The notes beneath the pieces were generated by a model. The model did not search any database. It was not told the DNA's origin and saw only the letters and a list, made by a program, of their open reading frames with translations. Positions 1 through 10,739 of a stretch of 64,000 bases of DNA are shown here, piece after piece. Source of the stretch: Adenophora triphylla var. japonica (Eukaryota; Streptophyta; Magnoliopsida; Asterales; Campanulaceae); NCBI GenBank assembly GCA_022495995.1, contig JAFEMH010001300.1, positions 62,001 through 126,000 on the forward strand, given 5' to 3'. Each line of letters starts with the position of its first letter. The first letter of the stretch is position 1. The translations under genes and the position numbers were made by a program.

Positions 1-657
1 AAAACAGAGGCAATTGCTATGTTTAAAAGTTTTAAAGTTTATGTTGAAAAAGAAATTGGTGCGTGTATAACATGTTTGAGAACAGATCGAGGGGGTGAGT
101 TTACTTCAGACGAATTTGGAGAATTTTGCAAGGTTGAAGGTATACGTAGACAATTGACTGCAACTTATAATACTCAGCAAAATGGAGTTGCTGAGAGGAA
201 AAAAAATAGGACGATAATGAACATGGTCCGATCTATGTTGGCTAAGAAGAACATTCCCTGAAGCTGTGAGATGGAGTGTCATGTTCTTAATAGGTGTCCT
301 ACAGTAGTTGTGTAAAATAAAACTCTAGAAGAAGCATGGAGCAGCGTGAAACCAACAATGGAGTATTTTCGAGTCTTCGGATGCATAGCCCATGTCCATA
401 TACCAGATCAGAAAAGGAGCAAGTTGGATGACAAAAGCAAGAAATGTGTTTTGTTAGGGGTAAGTGATGAATCAAAGGCCTATAGAGTCTTTGATTTGGT
501 CTTCAAGAAAATTATTATTAGGAAAGATGTGGTGTTTGAAGAAGGAGAAAGCTGGAACTGGGACAGAACTACTGAAGAATGCAGGCTTGATATTTTAGAA
601 CGGGGAGATGATAAAGATGAGTGTGACACTGAGGATGAGGCAAACCCAAATAAATAA
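1..657 (+). pseudogene. copia integrase, C-terminal part, degenerate
   Basis: Integrase joins the cDNA to the host chromosome. Frame 19-261 reads through the second half of the catalytic core: TDRGGEFTS carries the central catalytic Asp, and QQNGVAERKNR-like residues surround the catalytic Glu. A stop near 261 and a frameshift separate it from 346-657. That second piece carries the typical copia post-core block with FGCIAHVHIPDQKRSKLDDK and the KAYRVFD region. The start lies outside the window. The piece belongs to the same polyprotein as the RT downstream and cannot be expressed as one protein. Confidence 0.88.
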
Positions 658-904
658 TTAAATAATGGAAGCAGTCCAAGTTCTTTAAGTGATAACTCCA
701 TTCAACCTGGTTCTCCTTCAATTGAGCCAAATGATAATAATCAGGAGGCTTTAGTTGAAGGGAGGGTTAGAAGAGTTACAAGAAAACCTTTTTGGATGGC
801 AGATTATGAAATAAGAGAAGGCAAGTTTGATGATGATGTCCTGAACGCAATGATGATGGTAACTGAGGAATATCCACTTACATTTGATGAAGCTATAAAA
901 AAAC

Positions 905-2401
905 AAGAAATGGAGGGATGCAATGGTTGCAGAAATTGAATCTATAGATAAGAACAAGACATGGGAATTGACTGACTTACCAAGTGGGGTAAATCCAATT
1001 GGGGTTAAGTGGGTTTTCAAAACCAAACATAATGAGAATGGGGAAGTAGACAAGTTCAAAGCAAGGTTAGTGGCCAAAGGTTATGCATAGTGATAGGGAG
1101 TTGATTATACTGAAGTATTTGCCCCAGTAGTGAGACTTGATACTATTCGATTGATACTCGCTACTACAACTCATTTTTGCTGGGATGTATATCAGTTAGA
1201 TGTCAAAAGAACATTTCTTTACGGTGAGCTCCACGAAGAGGTGTTTTTACAGCAGCCTGAGGGTTTTGTAAAGAAAGGCAAAGAAAGCAAAGTTTACAAG
1301 TTAATGAAGGCATTGTACAACCTTAAACAAGCTACACGGGCATGGTACAACAGGATTGAAGCTTACTTTGTTCGAGAAGGATTCGAGAGGTGCTCTTGTG
1401 AACACACATTATCTACAAAGTCAAAGGAAGGAGGTAAGATTTTAATAGTGAGTCTTTATATTGATGACCTGATATATACTGGAAATGATAGTAGCATATG
1501 TGGTAATTTTAAAAGTTCGATGATGTTGGAATTTGTTATGTCTAATTTGGGAAAAATGAGGTACTTTCTTGGAGTTGAAGTTGTACAGAATTCAAGCGGG
1601 ATTTTTGTATGCCAAATAAAATATGCCTGTGAAATTCTAGCAAGATTTGGCATGGAGAATTGTAATGCAGTGAAAAATCCCATTGTTCCAGGCACTAAGT
1701 TGTCAAAAGATGGGGTAGGGGTCAAATTTGATCCAACCATGTTCAAAAAGGTAGTTGGCAGTTTCATGTATTTGACTGCAACTCGGTCCGATCTGATGTG
1801 TGGAGTAAGTCTCATCAGTAGATTCATGTCATGTCCAACAATGGCTCATTGGCTTGCAGCAAAACGGATATTGAGGTATGTCAAAGGGACTATAAAGCTG
1901 GGCATTTTATACAAGAAAAATGGAAGAATGGGTCTCGTGGCATACACCGATAGTGATTTCCCCGGTGAAATGGATGATAGAAAAAGCACCTCTGGCTTTG
2001 TGTTCTTGCTTGGTTCTGGAGCAGTTTCGTGGTCATCAAAGAAACAACCAGTAGTGACACTCTCTACCACTGAGGCGAAGTACATAGCAGCTGCTTTTTG
2101 TGCATGTCAGTGTATTTGGCTAAGAAGAGTATTAGAAAAGCTTGGTTTTAAGGAGGAAACAACCACTGTGATTCAATGTGACAACAACTCTACTATACAA
2201 TTGTTCAAGAATCCGGTCTTTCACGGGAAAAGCAAACATATTGATGTACGATTCCATTTTCTGCGGGATTTGGCAAAAGATGGTGTTGTTGCATTGAGCT
2301 ACTGTAATTCACAAGTTCAAGTTGTAGATATAATAACGAAGCCTCTAAAATTGGAGCAATTGTTGAGACTTCGCAGTATGCTGGGAATGATTGAAGCTTA
2401 A
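905..2401 (+). pseudogene. copia reverse transcriptase plus RNase H, frame broken at its 5' end
   Basis: RT copies the element RNA and RNase H removes it. The N-terminal RT block (TWELTDLPSGVNPIGVKWVF-like) is readable near 955-1085. It is followed by three adjacent stop codons at 1088-1096 in the frame that continues as the open reading frame 1130-2401 (423 codons from the first Met). That frame has QLDVKRTFLYG, the catalytic YIDD near 1459-1470, the copia signature YLTATRSDL, and RNase H with YTDSDF, KKQPVVTLSTTEAKY and DNNS. It ends just before the polypurine tract. The long frame is intact, but it lacks the first RT motifs and any link to the integrase. Confidence 0.93.
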
Positions 2402-2431
2402 CAAGTAAACTAAATGTTGCTGCATATAGTT

Positions 2432-2443
2432 TAAAGGAGGGAA
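2432..2443 (+). other. polypurine tract of the copia element
   Basis: The run AAAGGAGGGAA lies directly upstream of the TG that opens the 3' LTR. It is the normal primer site for plus-strand DNA synthesis. Confidence 0.85.
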
Positions 2444-2701
2444 TGTTAGTACTAGTTTGATAGGTATTTTGTTTATTTCCTAAGGTTAATTTCACGTTTT
2501 TAATAAAGTCCTATTTTTAAGGGACTTGGTGATAAGTCTTAGACTTTTTAGTTAGCACTTTTGTATGCCATGAAAAACGTAGTTGCTGTTACTTAGCTTT
2601 AAATGTTAGTATGTAAGGCTATAAAGCCACAGTTTGTTTCCAATTTAATAAGACATTTTCTGTAAGCAAATCAATTGTGTGTAAGAGTAACCTTGGTAAC
2701 A
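2444..2701 (+). repeat. copia 3' LTR, 258 bp
   Basis: It starts TGTTA at 2444 and ends TAACA at 2701, a perfect 5-bp terminal inverted repeat, immediately after the polypurine tract. The partner 5' LTR is outside the window, so the target duplication cannot be tested. The short length fits copia elements. Confidence 0.85.
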
Positions 2702-2708
2702 AGTTATA

Positions 2709-2950
2709 CTCACTTCGTCCCATTTTATGGTTTAATTTTTTTTTCAAAAGTTTGTCTCATTTTAAGGTTCAAAATTTTGAAATGAATTTTTTTATTTCTT
2801 TATTTGTGGACTTCACATGTCAGATTCACTATAATTATCCATTAATTATTTTCTATCACCCTTTCTCTATCCTAACCAATTATCTACACTTTACATTTTT
2901 CTTAATTCTTTTACCTCCATTTTTTGAACTTTAAAATGAGACGAAGAGAG
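2709..2950. mobile_element. Stowaway-like MITE, about 242 bp
   Basis: The left end CTCACTTCGTCCCATTTTA is mirrored by a right end that reads CTCTCTTCGTCTCATTTTA on the opposite strand. This resembles the CTCCCTCCGTCCC terminus of plant Stowaway (Tc1/mariner) MITEs. A TA precedes the left end; the right flank is TT. The interior is AT-rich and has no coding capacity. Confidence 0.8.
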
Positions 2951-3148
2951 TTTTGTATTTTCAGTTACATTATTTTTCAATTTGATTTGCAACAAAACAT
3001 TTTTAAAAAATAGAATATAGAAGAAAATCATCACATTTTTTTTTTCAAATTAAAATATTTCAAATTCAATATAGGAAATGGGTTCGAACATCACAGTTGC
3101 TTAAACATATGAACATATGATTTGTAGCCTAGCAAATAATTTAATGTA
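2951..3148. other. AT-rich spacer, no gene seen
   Basis: Long A and T runs with no open frame of interest. It lies between the MITE and the possible split MITE that starts near 3149. Confidence 0.6.
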
Positions 3149-3346
3149 ACACTTCTCTGTTCCAAAATAATCTTTTCGATTCTTTTTTTTTATCACTATA
3201 AAAATACTTTAAGTAATAAATTTGAATAAATTTAATTATTTTAATGAATATTTAAATTTTAGTATCGATACAATAATATAATACATCAATAATTTTTTTA
3301 AATACTTATTAGGTTTAATTTAATCTAAAATTATTTCTCAATATAC
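3149..3346. mobile_element. left part of a possible Stowaway MITE split by element E1
   Basis: The sequence at 3152-3171 (CTTCTCTGTTCCAAAATAAT) looks like a Stowaway end. A matching inverted end, ATTATTTTGAGAGAAAGAAAG followed by TA, lies at about 35417-35437, immediately beyond the far side of E1. The inner parts are AT-rich on both sides. The match is imperfect and I see no clean target duplication for E1, so this is an inference. Confidence 0.45.
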
Positions 3347-4031
3347 TGTCAAGCCTGAACGAGCGACTTATTTTAATACCGCAAGTGCACGGTGTGAATG
3401 TAGAACAAATTAGGCAAATGCGGGTCAAATTCCACGAGGACAACGTTACTATGTGTAATACTTGTTTTTTATGTAAATTAAGTAAATAAAATATGATTGG
3501 GGGAGATTTATTGGTTATGAAAATACTAGAAACAAACACAAATTACTATAACTTAGATTAAACTCTTATAATAAAAATATTTCCGGGATTGGAAATCGAA
3601 CAATATACAGTCAACAAATTAATCAAGTTCATAAAAATATAATACAAGTCATAAATCAAGGATGATACATTATGTTTATATTAATTCTCACGGTCAAGCA
3701 AGTAATACTCATATTCTCTACTAATCATGTCCTATCTCTCGATGGTCTATACATTAGTAAGAATTCATTAAGTTTATATTAATTCAACGTACTTTCCACT
3801 GAAGGATCATCCCTAGGCCATTAAACTACTCTCGTGATTAATGGAGCCCAGTTCAATTCATATGGTTCCATTAATCAAGATTCATCGCTAGATCATTCTC
3901 TTGATTAACTAAGATTCATACGAAATATGATCGACTTCATATTCGTAGGCGGGACAAAACGATATAAAAAGAATTGATTATGAAATGGTAAAAGAGACTT
4001 TAAACATGATTAATAAGAATGACTACATTAT
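3347..4031 (-). repeat. E1 3' LTR, outer segment (split by E2)
   Basis: This segment aligns with 33944-34635 of the other LTR. It starts TGTCAAGCCTGAACGAGCGA on the plus strand. The match stops at 4031, where E2 begins, and resumes at 29290. The last five bases, ATTAT (4027-4031), are duplicated at 29290-29294. Confidence 0.93.
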
Positions 4032-5753
4032 TGTAAGTACCCAAATCTGGCTCATGCCTTCCGGTTAATTTCCCCAGCAATTTCGGTAATTTTCTCGGTA
4101 ATTTCCCGGACTTTCCTGGAGTTCCGGAACAATTCGAACCTGTTCCAAATCATCTAAGGGCTGAAGGGAATGCTTCTCAATTAAGAAACACGTTTTTCTT
4201 AATTTGGGAGAAGTTCTAGAATTGCCACCTTGCATGATTCTAGAAACATGCTGAGTCACAAGGGATAATGCCGCACGGCTGCATTAGCCAAGGATCTCTG
4301 GCCGCACGGCTTCATTGGTCTTATCCAGACTGCCTATAAATAGATCCCTCCTCTACCCATTTGATATATGAAAAATACACACCACACTCCATATTCAGAC
4401 TCAAAAATACTCCTAAATATCATTGAATCCCAAGGGTTGAAGAAGCAAGCCAAGAAGCCACCTCCCTCCTCCTTGAAGATCCCAAGATTGGTCCTTCCAC
4501 CTAGCTCAACCCAAAAAAGAAGAGGCCACCATTGGTAACTTCTCACTCCCTAACCTTGCATTTTAATATGCTCTATGTGAATTAAATTGCTCCTTGCATT
4601 CATATATTGTTATTATTTTTGCTTGGGACTTGGTAGTTTATCATTAAAGATCATATCTTTATCATACCCCCTTTCCCCCTTTGCATCTTTTGCATGAATT
4701 AGGCATCATTTGTCATTAAAAATGTAATCTTTGAATCAAAGGTGCATCCTTTGCACCTAAAAACCCCACTTTTACATAAAAATGTCATCTTTATACATCC
4801 TTTGCTCATAAAAATGCAATTTTTATATTAAAAATGCATCCTTTGCACATAAAATTCATTTTCATGCATCCTTTGCATTAAAGGTCATTCCTTCATCATA
4901 AAAATACATCCTTTGCTTTTCAAAATGCAATCTTTATGCATCCTTTGCATATTAAATGCTAATTTCCTCATAAAAATGCATCCTTTGCATAAAAATCATG
5001 TCTTTACATCAAAATGCATCCCTTGCAAATCAAATGCATCCTTTGCAACTCAAAAATGTCATCTTTTCACTAAAAATGTCATTTTTACATGCATTCCCCC
5101 ATGTCCCCATTAGCAACCTCGGAACAGACCGGTATAAAGATCCTATCTTTATATCGTTTCTTCCATTAAAGGTTCCATAATCTCTTTAGAAAGGGACAAC
5201 CTTGAACCCTATATCTCCGATTATCACTTAAGACGAGCATGAAGCATTCATATAAGCTCGATCGTCTTAAGGTGTAGGATTGATGGGCTAAGGACATTCC
5301 ATCCTAAAGAACCTCATTTTTGGGCTATAAAAGAGAGTCCTTCTCTTGATCACGCAAGTCCCGAGGTCAAAATGCGATGATCACAAGTCCAAGATGAGGA
5401 AGGGATCAAAATCCCGAATACATAAAATCCAAGAAATCCCGAGCGACAACCAATAAATGGTTTGTACGTCCGGAAGACAACTTGGGACATTCCCTCCCCT
5501 TTCATTCAAACACATGCACACAAGAAAGCACGCAAGCAAGCAAAATAAACGGAATCTAGGGAGACTTGCTACGGCAAGACACATTGGGTGAACGACGATC
5601 CGTTCTTCCCAAGGGGTAACTTAACCTCCGAACCCTAAAATCTTTTTTTTCAAAGTTTTGAGGAAATCAAAATGGCGTGGCGACTCCGTTTTTCAAATTA
5701 AACCGGATGTCTTCAAACTCGCGTGAATCCACAAATTTGGGCACACATTCACA
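4032..5753 (+). repeat. E2 5' LTR, 1722 bp
   Basis: It runs TGTAAGTACCC to CATTCACA. The section from about 4680 to 5100 is a degenerate minisatellite built on ATGCATCCTTTGCAT-like units separated by A/T runs. GCCGCACGGC palindromes lie at 4270-4279 and 4301-4310, just upstream of the TATA box. ORFs called in this stretch are artefacts of the repeat. Confidence 0.94.
4335..4342 (+). promoter_or_regulatory. TATA box of the E2 5' LTR
   Basis: TATAAATA in the context GCCTATAAATAGATCCCTCC. The same box occurs at 27869-27876 in the 3' LTR. It would set the start of the element transcript (U3/R border) some 30 bases downstream. Confidence 0.7.
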
Positions 5754-5754
5754 G

Positions 5755-5774
5755 TTTGGCGACTCCGCTGGGGA
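5755..5774 (+). other. E2 primer-binding site
   Basis: TTTGGCGACTCCGCTGGGGA begins two bases after the LTR end. This type of site is seen in Tat/Ogre-lineage elements; the priming tRNA was not determined. Confidence 0.75.
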
Positions 5775-7386
5775 AAACCCAAAGGAGAAAAAACTTTCAT
5801 TTTCAAAATAAACGATACCTGGTATATAGGTGGAAACCACTTAACCTTCCTGTATCGCTCCCTAACCCGGGGCTTGGGATAAACGGTGGTTTAACAATCC
5901 CACGTACCGGTATCACTTTTCGAAAAAAAAGTAAAAAGAAAGCTTTTCCCTTTGAGCGGGTTAGACTCCCATCGCGGATTCCGTTTATTTTGCTTGCTTT
6001 CTTTGCCTTACATTGCATCATTTGCATCTTGGGATCTGTGCATGCTTTGAACGGGAAACAACCCGAAAAATAGCAAAGGAGTGGAACCTGGAAAATTGAT
6101 CCATGCGGTCGTACGGCTCAATCCTCCTTGGATTCGACCAGGACGGCCTCGGTGGCAATTCCACCAGGAAAAATTGTGGTTAATCTGCGCCCTAGCGGCT
6201 TGGGGCTATTCGGTTCCAAGGCCGAGGGGCTCCCGAGAAAATTTACGTGCTTAACTCAAGCCGTATTCTTTCCCTCGTCCCAAAATCATTCCTTTAAAAC
6301 ACATTTATGAAAATCTCTGTTTTAACTCAAAAAGGAACATTTTTAGGAGACCCCACACTACGCGCACCCTATATATCCTGTACACTTTGCACGCACGTCC
6401 CTTTAAACCCGGGGTGGTTGTTCAGCTGCAGTCACGGACAGCCTTACGATGCTCCCGGGCGCGCACGGAATCACCCCAAACTCCCCATGGCAGCCAGTGT
6501 CGACCAATGCACAGTCCGTGTCACACATTTCAAAAACCGTGACTTTTGGTTGGTTTTTGGTCTAGTCCGTGTCATATAGCCTGGGTTGCAGATATCCCCC
6601 AGAAAGGTCGAGCCTTAGTTCATAACGGAAGTCAAGATCTTTCGCTCAAGCGAAACTCTGCCGAAATTCCGACAAGGAAGAATCGGTAGGATCTTGACTC
6701 CGACATTGACTTTGACCTTGATCTGCACGGAATGCGTAAGAGTCGAGACCGAGTCTTTGCCAAGAAAAGTCCAAAAATCTTTCGCTCAAGCGAAGCTCTG
6801 CCAAAATTCCGACAAGGAAAAATTGGCAAGATCTTGACCCGGCATTGACTTTGATTTTGACTCACGCACGGCGTATACAATGAAGTTCAATGTGACACTG
6901 TGTCATCTGGCTTTTACCGCCCGACCCATGCCTATTATCTTCTCGGACATTACCGAAAGTCAAAACGTCAATCGCGCAAGCGAAATTCTGCCGAAATTCT
7001 ATCAAGGCTGAAAGACGAGACTTTCCTGGTATTGCCTTGACTATAATTCGCATCGCTCATGCGTTAAAAGTTCCTATGACCCGCTACACCCGTTAGGAAC
7101 GTTCTTCTCTCTCGGTCGGTGGGATCCGCGTGCCCTATAGGACCCTCGCCCGGGGCTGTCCACCCTGGGAGGTCGAAATACAGGTGGAATACAAGGGGAA
7201 ATCCACTGATCCAGGATCTAAAGTAGTTGCGAAAAAGAAGGGAAAATCCCCTTTTCCAACCAAATAGAAATTAATAAAAGACACTGTTTTAAGTAAACTG
7301 AAAGATTTCTAATTTGCATATTGCTTGAGCCTTCATCCTAAACACCTACCCCGAGTCTAAACCTCTCCTATCCCTTTCCCACCACT
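5775..7386 (+). other. E2 untranslated leader with an internal repeat
   Basis: A 1.6-kb leader precedes the gag-like ORF and shows no convincing coding frame. A unit beginning ATCTTTCGCTCAAGCGAA occurs at 6637 and again at 6777 (period 140). A more diverged copy (GCGCAAGCGAAATTCTGCCG) occurs near 6970. ORFs such as 5723-6073 cross the LTR boundary and the primer site, so they are not genes. Confidence 0.7.
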
Positions 7387-7491
7387 GTGAGAAAGAATTG
7401 GGTGAGAACACCTGACATGCTAGTCATTGTCGGCACAAAGATCTCAAGTAACCCATCAAAATCTTTTGAGTCTCGGTTTTCCGGTGTCAAA

Positions 7492-8187
7492 ATGGCCAAC
7501 GTGGTAGTCAACAATGGTAATGACCAAGTAGTCGGAGAGGCCATCCCGGTTCAACCCAAGCCCCATATCCGGTATGATGTATGCGATCGTGAGGATTATC
7601 CTGAATACGAGTATCAAGAATGGATTAATGAAGACGCTCCTTCAAGAAAGAAGAAGAAGAGGAAGTCCACGCAGCAGAAATTAAAGGAAAGGTATGAAGC
7701 CGGGGACAAGAGCGTCGGAACTCTAGGGGAGCCTTCCGTAAGTTTGATTACTACGCGCTATGCCAAACAGCCCGCCAAGGAGCCCATCATTCAAAGCACA
7801 CAGGCTCGATACTCCCTATGGTCGGTGACCCTCAAGCGTAAAAGTGCTGAATTTGTGGCCATCGTAAAATTCAATGAGAAGTTAGCAGATTTAGAAGCAG
7901 AATACAGAAATCTTATTGAATACGTAGCCAGTCAAGGAAGAATTAAGATCCCTTCTGAAGAAGACTTCATCAGCATTATCCGTGCCAACCCTCCTGTTGG
8001 CTATACCGACAAGGTCGTAGTATCCAAGATCGGAAAGAGAGAAATGAGTTATCGCCAGCGCATTGATAAGATGAGCCGAGACTCTTCACCAATGAGCCCA
8101 GCTTGTCACGGGCGAGCTCGCCGAGAGATTGCATCAAGCTACTCTAGCTCCCCTCACCATCATTCCACCTGCACTGCCCGTCAATGA
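7492..8187 (+). CDS. E2 gag N-terminal-like protein, fragment
   Basis: The frame is open from 7387. I prefer the Met at 7492 (MANVVVNNG), which follows the leader and begins the more regular protein-like stretch. The protein is hydrophilic with a basic KKKKRK cluster and an acidic Tyr-rich segment before it (EDYPEYEYQEW). It has a helical stretch (FNEKLADLEAEYRNLIEYVA). Its position between leader and pol suggests Gag. I see no Retrotransposon_gag core and no zinc knuckle. The sequence after it (8188-8440) is not clearly coding. A deletion probably removed the gag core and protease. Confidence 0.5.
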   Translation: MANVVVNNGNDQVVGEAIPVQPKPHIRYDVCDREDYPEYEYQEWINEDAPSRKKKKRKSTQQKLKERYEAGDKSVGTLGEPSVSLITTRYAKQPAKEPIIQSTQARYSLWSVTLKRKSAEFVAIVKFNEKLADLEAEYRNLIEYVASQGRIKIPSEEDFISIIRANPPVGYTDKVVVSKIGKREMSYRQRIDKMSRDSSPMSPACHGRARREIASSYSSSPHHHSTCTARQ

Positions 8188-8442
8188 TTTCCGGCAAGTT
8201 TTTGATCGTTTGAAGTCTCCAACTTTTCAAGAGCGCCGACAAGACTACTACTCCCTGTGGCAACAAGCAGGAAGGAGTGAGATCCCTGGCCCAACCCTTG
8301 TCAAACACCCTTGAGTCAATAAGTAGTGTAGGGTCCAGAGTCAGTCCAGTCAGGAATCTTTGAATTCCAGTCCCCTGAGTCATCCGAAGGCCTCACGCCT
8401 GAGGATTATCTATATGTAATCAATGTCATCTTTCCCTTTGCT

Positions 8443-9534
8443 TTGAATGAAATGACAGATCTTTCTGATTATCCCCTTATTGCCAACTTAACAAATGATA
8501 AATTAACTCAAAACTTAACAACAGTTAATAATGAATCATTTGAACAAGATGCAAACACACTAAATGAACAATACATTAAAGAAATCTTTAAGCAAAGTTA
8601 CGTAAAAGAGGAAAACCGGGCCCAAGCTGCCGAGGAGGTTTTGACAAGTGTGAACTTGGGTACTGTCGAGGAACCTAAAGAGACACAGATCGAAAACTTC
8701 TTCCAGGGGGTTGAACGGGACAGACTGGTTGATCTGCTCAGAGAATACACGGACGTCTTTTAGTTGTCGTACAAGGATATTCCGGCTGGGACAGCTCAAT
8801 AGTGGAGCACGTAATCCCTTTAGCACCGTATGCTAAGCCGCAAAGCAGAAATTGAGGAAAATCAAGCCAGAGTGGTCTCTACAGGTCAAAGAAGAAATTG
8901 AGAAGCTAATTCGGGTAGGATTCATTAGAGTCATCGAATACCCGACATGGTTGTCCAATATTGTGATCGTCACCAAGGCCAATGGGAAGGTGCGCTGCTG
9001 TGTAGATTTCCGGGATCTGAACAAGGCCAGCCCCAAAGATGATTACCCCTTGCCAAACATAGACATCCTGGTGGACTCCATCGCTAACTACGAAGTCAAA
9101 TCCTTCGTTGATGGCTTTGAGGTGCTACAACCAGATCAAGATGGCCGAAGAAGACCAAGAAAAGAGAGCCTTCACCACACCGTGGGGAACTTACTGCTAT
9201 ACAGTAATGCCATTCGGGCTTAAGAACGCCGGGGCTACTTATCAAAGGGCAGTAACCGCGCTTTTCCATGACATGATCCACAAGGAGATTGAGGTCTACG
9301 TAGACGACATGATAATCCACTTCAAAGGCGAGGATGGGCAAGACTTCGTTGACCTCGCGAAAGTTCTTTGAGAGGCTGAGACAACATTCCATGAGACTAA
9401 ACCCTGCTAAATGCACCTTCGGAGTGACAAGGGGAAAAGTGCTTGGGTATATGGTCACAGAGCGAGGTATCGAAGTCGACCCCCGAAAGATCAAAGCCAT
9501 TATGGATATGAGGCCACCTCAAACCCGCATGTAA
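8443..9534 (+). pseudogene. E2 reverse transcriptase, Tat type, frameshifted
   Basis: The pre-RT linker is readable in 8443-8763 (ERDRLVDLLREYTDVF, then a stop where the family normally continues). Frame 8852-9223 has LRKIKPEWSLQVKEEIEKL, NGKVRCCVDFRDLNKASP and DDYPLPNID. A shift near 9110 moves to 9108-9371, with TPWGTYCYTVMPFGLKNAGA and the catalytic YVDD (about 9298-9309). A third piece, 9334-9534, has LNPAKCTFGV and LGYMVTERGIEVDP. All RT motifs are present but spread over at least three frames. No protease DTG/DSG motif precedes it. Confidence 0.9.
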
Positions 9535-9593
9535 GTCAAGAGCTTTATGGGTAAACCGCAAGACATCACCTGCTTTCGTTAACTGACCACTAT

Positions 9594-10079
9594 GTGCGAG
9601 CCCATCTTCAAGCTTATGCGAAGAAGAATGTAGACACAGAGTGGACCGAAGAATGCCAGGATGCCTTTGACCGCATCAAGGCATACTTAATACATCCTCC
9701 AAGACTATGCCCCCACATAGACGTAAACCTCTTCTCGCTCTATCTCACCGTCACCGATACTGCATTGGGGCTATGCTTGCTCAGAGAAAAAGGACTCTCG
9801 TAGAGAATGCCATTTACTTTGTCACCGAAAGCCGCAGGAAGTGAGCTCAATTACTCCGCATGTGAAAAGACTTCAGGCAGATCGGTCTGGGTAGTCAGCA
9901 AGTTGAAGCATTATATGCAAGCCCACCCTGTGAATTTGGTCTCGAAAATGGACCCCATCAAGTACATCTTCGATAAGCCTTCCCTCTCGATGCGTCTAGC
10001 AAAGTGGTCCTTCTTCTTAGCAGAGTACGACATCAGCTACGGGACCAGAAAGGCCATCAAGGGCCAAGCATTGTCGTAA
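9594..10079 (+). pseudogene. E2 RNase H (first domain)
   Basis: It continues directly from RT. 9594-9803 has WTEECQDAFDRIKAYL, the usual connector, and then the start of RNase H. 9807-10079 has SKLKHYMQAHPVNLVSK, DPIKYIFDKPSLS and the RxxKWSFFLAEYDISY block found at the end of this domain in gypsy elements. A TAG at about 9801 splits the two frames. It is not functional as a single chain. Confidence 0.85.
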
Positions 10080-10139
10080 CCATCCGGCGAACTTCCCGCA
10101 ATGAGGACCGTGGGCCTAAAACCCCAATTACTGCATTGA

Positions 10140-10620
10140 AGTGGATCTTCGCAGCCGAGCTCGAAACCGATGGCGGCCTTTTCTTTGATGGAGCCGCTAA
10201 CAAAAGAGGAAATGGTGTAGGGATGCTACTGGTCGATCCGAAAGATGAGCATACACCCATAGCCCTCAAGCTGAACTTCCCTGCCACGAACAATGTCGCC
10301 GAGTACGAAGCTTGCATCGCTGGTTTGGAGGCTGCCCTAGAAAGGAATGTCAAGGAGCTTGAAGTTTATGGAGACTCACTTCGATCATCAACCAGGTCTC
10401 CAACAAATGGAAGATCATGGACCCTAATCTTCAGCCGGTATCATGCCCATATGGAGGAGTTGGACTGGACAATTCAGAGAAGTGAGTTTCCACTACTTGC
10501 CAAGGGAAAAGAACAGATTCGCAGATGCCCTTGCTACTTTAGCCTCACTGGTAGAGATCCCCGAGGGAAAAGCCATAAAACCCTTCAGAGTGGGTAGAAG
10601 AGAAGCCCCAAATTTCGGTT
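10140..10620 (+). pseudogene. E2 second RNase H (archaeal-type, aRNH), frameshifted
   Basis: A second RNase H between the first RNase H and integrase defines the Tat lineage. The frame 10004-10597 reads LFFDGAANKRGNGVGMLLVDP (first catalytic Asp in FDGA), NNVAEYEACIAGLEAAL (catalytic Glu) and LEVYGDS (third Asp). The rest of the domain is shifted into 10443-11045, where FHYLPREKNRFADALATLASL carries the last catalytic Asp. A frameshift lies near 10385-10480. Confidence 0.88.
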
Positions 10621-10739
10621 GTGAAGTAGGCCTGGGACCCGAGCCTATCAAGGAACCGTGGTTCAATCAGATTTACCAGTTCCTCAAAGATGGAGAGTCA
10701 GCTTTCAAAGATGAAGAAGGTAGACCAAAAGAAGGTGTC

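Larger units (their letters stand above)
1..2701 (+). mobile_element. Ty1/copia LTR retrotransposon, 3' part, cut by the window edge
   Basis: The order integrase, reverse transcriptase, RNase H is the Ty1/copia order (integrase before RT). It is followed by a purine tract and a short 3' LTR. The 5' LTR, gag and protease lie before the window. The reading frame is broken by stops and shifts, including three consecutive stop codons at 1088-1096, so the copy is dead. The lineage within copia is not certain from reading alone. Confidence 0.93.

Noticed and set aside
4913..5180. Small Cys/His-rich ORFs in the E2 LTR (also 28449-28716)
   Set aside because: They are readings of the CATCCTTTGCAT minisatellite and occur in both LTRs.
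5723..6073. 116-codon ORF after the E2 5' LTR
   Set aside because: It crosses the LTR end and primer site and has no protein-like motifs.
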